NCBI RefSeq assembly: GCF_008253865.1
Contig: NZ_CP042331.1
Coordinates: forward strand, 248,001-312,000
DNA: 64,000 bases
DNA from: Bosea sp. F3-2
GTDB taxonomy: Bacteria; Pseudomonadota; Alphaproteobacteria; Rhizobiales; Beijerinckiaceae
Reading direction: 5' to 3'
Every line of letters starts with the position of its first letter. The first letter of the stretch is position 1. A program made the position numbers and the translations under genes. Of this stretch, positions 62,638-64,000 are shown one piece after another. The notes below the pieces were generated by a model. It saw only the letters and a program-made list of their open reading frames with translations, was not told the DNA's origin and did no database searches.

Positions 62638-62923
62638 AGGGCACTATCGGCTTTCGCCGCTCGCCCTTGCCGATCTTGAGGTGATCTGGTCCTGGGCGGC
62701 CCGGCGCTGGTCAGTCGAACAGGCCGAAAGCTATCACGCCGCTCTCGTTGCTGCCTTCGAGGGGCTGGCACGTGGTGCCAAGAAGGGGCGGCCGGTCGAT
62801 ATTCGCACCGGCTACTGCAAGTACGCGGTCGGCGCGCACCTTGTCTCTTATCGTCAGTCATCCGCCGGGATCGACGTCATCCGCATTCTGCACCAGCGGA
62901 TGGATGTCGATCGGCATCTCTGA
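62630..62923 (+). CDS. ParE-like toxin
   Basis: The 97-residue product is a RelE/ParE-fold toxin, with LSPLALADLEVIWSWAARRW and the C-terminal VIRILHQRMDVDRHL motif. ParE toxins target DNA gyrase. The start lies inside parD, so the two are translationally coupled and the antitoxin comes first, as expected. Confidence 0.88.
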   Translation: MVEGHYRLSPLALADLEVIWSWAARRWSVEQAESYHAALVAAFEGLARGAKKGRPVDIRTGYCKYAVGAHLVSYRQSSAGIDVIRILHQRMDVDRHL

Positions 62924-62949
62924 GCGCGTCAGGCTGCAGTCCCCCGGGG

Positions 62950-63798
62950 TCACACTGGGATATTGTCGATCAGCCGCGTGCCGCCGAGCCTTGCCGCGAT
63001 CAGCAGCCTGACCGGCCCGTCCGCCAGCCCGGTGATCGGCGCCAGCGTCTCGGCGTGGCGCGCTTCGAGATAGTCGAGCTCGAAGCCGGCGGTGATGATC
63101 TCGTTCTGGGCGGCGGCGACAGCCTGGAACAGCGGATCCTCGTTGCGGATGCGCGCGGCGAGGTCCTGCATCACGCGGTGGAGGATCGGCGCCAGCGCGC
63201 GGTGCTCGGGAGAGAGGTAGCGGTTGCGCGAGGACATGGCGAGGCCGTCCACCTCTCGGATCGTTGCCAGCGGCACGACGTGGATGCCGAGGTCGAGATC
63301 ACCAGCCATGCGGGTGACGACCTTGAGCTGCTGATAGTCCTTTTCACCGAAGACAGCGCAATCGGCGCGGGACTGGGTGAAAAGCTTGCAGCAAACCGTC
63401 GCCACGCCCTCGAAATGCGTCGGGCGGAAGCGGTCTTCCAGCCCGACAGCGGCCGGACCAAGCAACAGCACCCGGGTGGCGAAGCCCGCCGGATACATCT
63501 CCTCGACCGAGGGGAAGAAGACGGCATCCGCGCCGGCAGCGACGAGCTTGGCGCAGTCGTCGTCGAAGGTGCGCGGATACTTCTTGAAATCCTCGTGCGG
63601 CGCGAACTGGGTCGGGTTGACGAAGATCGAGACGATGACGCGCCTCGCATGACGCTGGCCTTCCGTGACCAGGGCGATATGGCCTTCATGCAAAGCGCCC
63701 ATGGTCGGCACCAATGCGACCTTCTCGCCGGCTGCGTGCCAGCCGGCCACGGCCTTGCGCATCGCGGCGACCGTTTCGAAAACCGTGATCCCAGCCAA
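62950..63798 (-). CDS. panC: Pantoate-beta-alanine ligase
   Basis: PanC joins pantoate and beta-alanine with ATP, the last step of pantothenate synthesis. I prefer the TTG at 63798, which has GGAGG eight bases upstream, giving 282 residues; another TTG at 63831 is possible. The motifs VPTMGALHEGHIALV (HxGH), NPTQFAPHEDFKKYPR and FGEKDYQQL, with the final RNRYLSPEHR block, are all visible. Confidence 0.93.
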   Translation of the reverse strand: MAGITVFETVAAMRKAVAGWHAAGEKVALVPTMGALHEGHIALVTEGQRHARRVIVSIFVNPTQFAPHEDFKKYPRTFDDDCAKLVAAGADAVFFPSVEEMYPAGFATRVLLLGPAAVGLEDRFRPTHFEGVATVCCKLFTQSRADCAVFGEKDYQQLKVVTRMAGDLDLGIHVVPLATIREVDGLAMSSRNRYLSPEHRALAPILHRVMQDLAARIRNEDPLFQAVAAAQNEIITAGFELDYLEARHAETLAPITGLADGPVRLLIAARLGGTRLIDNIPV

Positions 63799-63892
63799 TC
63801 TCGCATCCTCCGTTTGCCGGACGGGTAGCAAATGTGACTGCGATGGCCAATATCAGAACCAACGGGAACGATTCCGTTGGATCGATGGGTTG

Positions 63893-64000
63893 ATGAGCGA
63901 CAAGAACGATCGCGCTGTCGGCAAGGCCGCCGCGACCACGCCGACAGGGCATTCGCAGCCAGGGGAAATCGACCGCTTCCTTGGAGCGGCGAAGCGGCTG
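63893..64000 (+). CDS. Start of a gene cut by the window edge
   Basis: An ATG at 63893 opens 36 codons to the window end: MSDKNDRAVGKAAATTPTGH, then PGEIDRFLGAAKRL. The GEIDRFL segment resembles the beginning of alphaproteobacterial VWA-domain proteins, but too little is visible to name it. It is divergent from panC by about 95 bp. Confidence 0.4.
   Translation, partial: MSDKNDRAVGKAAATTPTGHSQPGEIDRFLGAAKRL

Overview
The window is GC-rich DNA from an alphaproteobacterium, most likely of the order Hyphomicrobiales (Rhizobiales). I infer a Bosea- or Methylobacterium-like relative from four things: the gene order rpoC / rpsL-rpsG-fusA-tuf / S10-spc-alpha, the alphaproteobacterial forms of RpoA and the short-lid adenylate kinase, a DmeR-DmeF metal-efflux pair, and dispersed palindromic repeats of the kind common in that order. 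The genus is an inference and was not tested.

Positions 1-25000 hold the transcription/translation core, all on the plus strand. The 3' part of rpoC ends at a terminator and is followed by the str operon (rpsL, rpsG, fusA, tuf). The S10 and spc operons run from rpsJ to secY and adk, and the alpha operon contains rpsM, rpsK, rpoA and rplQ. Order and spacing are mostly textbook, with three irregularities: a 306-bp repeat-filled gap between rpsQ and rplN, a 278-bp repeat-filled gap between rplO and secY, and an ABC-transporter periplasmic binding-protein gene placed between adk and rpsM.

Positions 25000-48000 are a mosaic of housekeeping and accessory genes. They include a frameshifted BLUF-type photoreceptor remnant, a DegP-type protease with rarA, the fluoride channel gene crcB with an RluC-type pseudouridine synthase, and three small cysteine-containing exported proteins, one of them with PsiF-like repeats. 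There are also a HAD phosphatase, the biotin-carrying subunit of propionyl-CoA carboxylase, a GST, a YdcF-like protein, a rhodanese, a LysE exporter, an ABC exporter, a GGCT-like protein, isovaleryl-CoA dehydrogenase, dmeR-dmeF with a clear operator palindrome, an M14 carboxypeptidase and a CorA/ZntB-type transporter.

Positions 48000-64000 carry two adjacent GH25 lysozyme genes, tRNA-Leu(GAG), an orphan FliN/SpoA-domain protein, lipB, both subunits of 3-methylcrotonyl-CoA carboxylase (about 3.5 kb apart), a GFA-family protein, a Tat-exported Kelch protein, two SDRs, a CDF-like membrane protein, a truncated antibiotic-kinase remnant, DUF1489 and DUF2270 proteins, a ParDE toxin-antitoxin pair, panC and the start of one more gene. 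Isovaleryl-CoA dehydrogenase and both carboxylase subunits together give three leucine-degradation steps, scattered over 16 kb among unrelated genes.

The most unusual large-scale feature is the density of palindromic intergenic repeats. About ten copies follow the pattern GTCATTCCGG ... CCGGAATGAC, one 129-bp element is an almost perfect hairpin, and at least five elements belong to a second family. Some sit inside ribosomal operons, some form gene ends, and one abuts a truncated gene.
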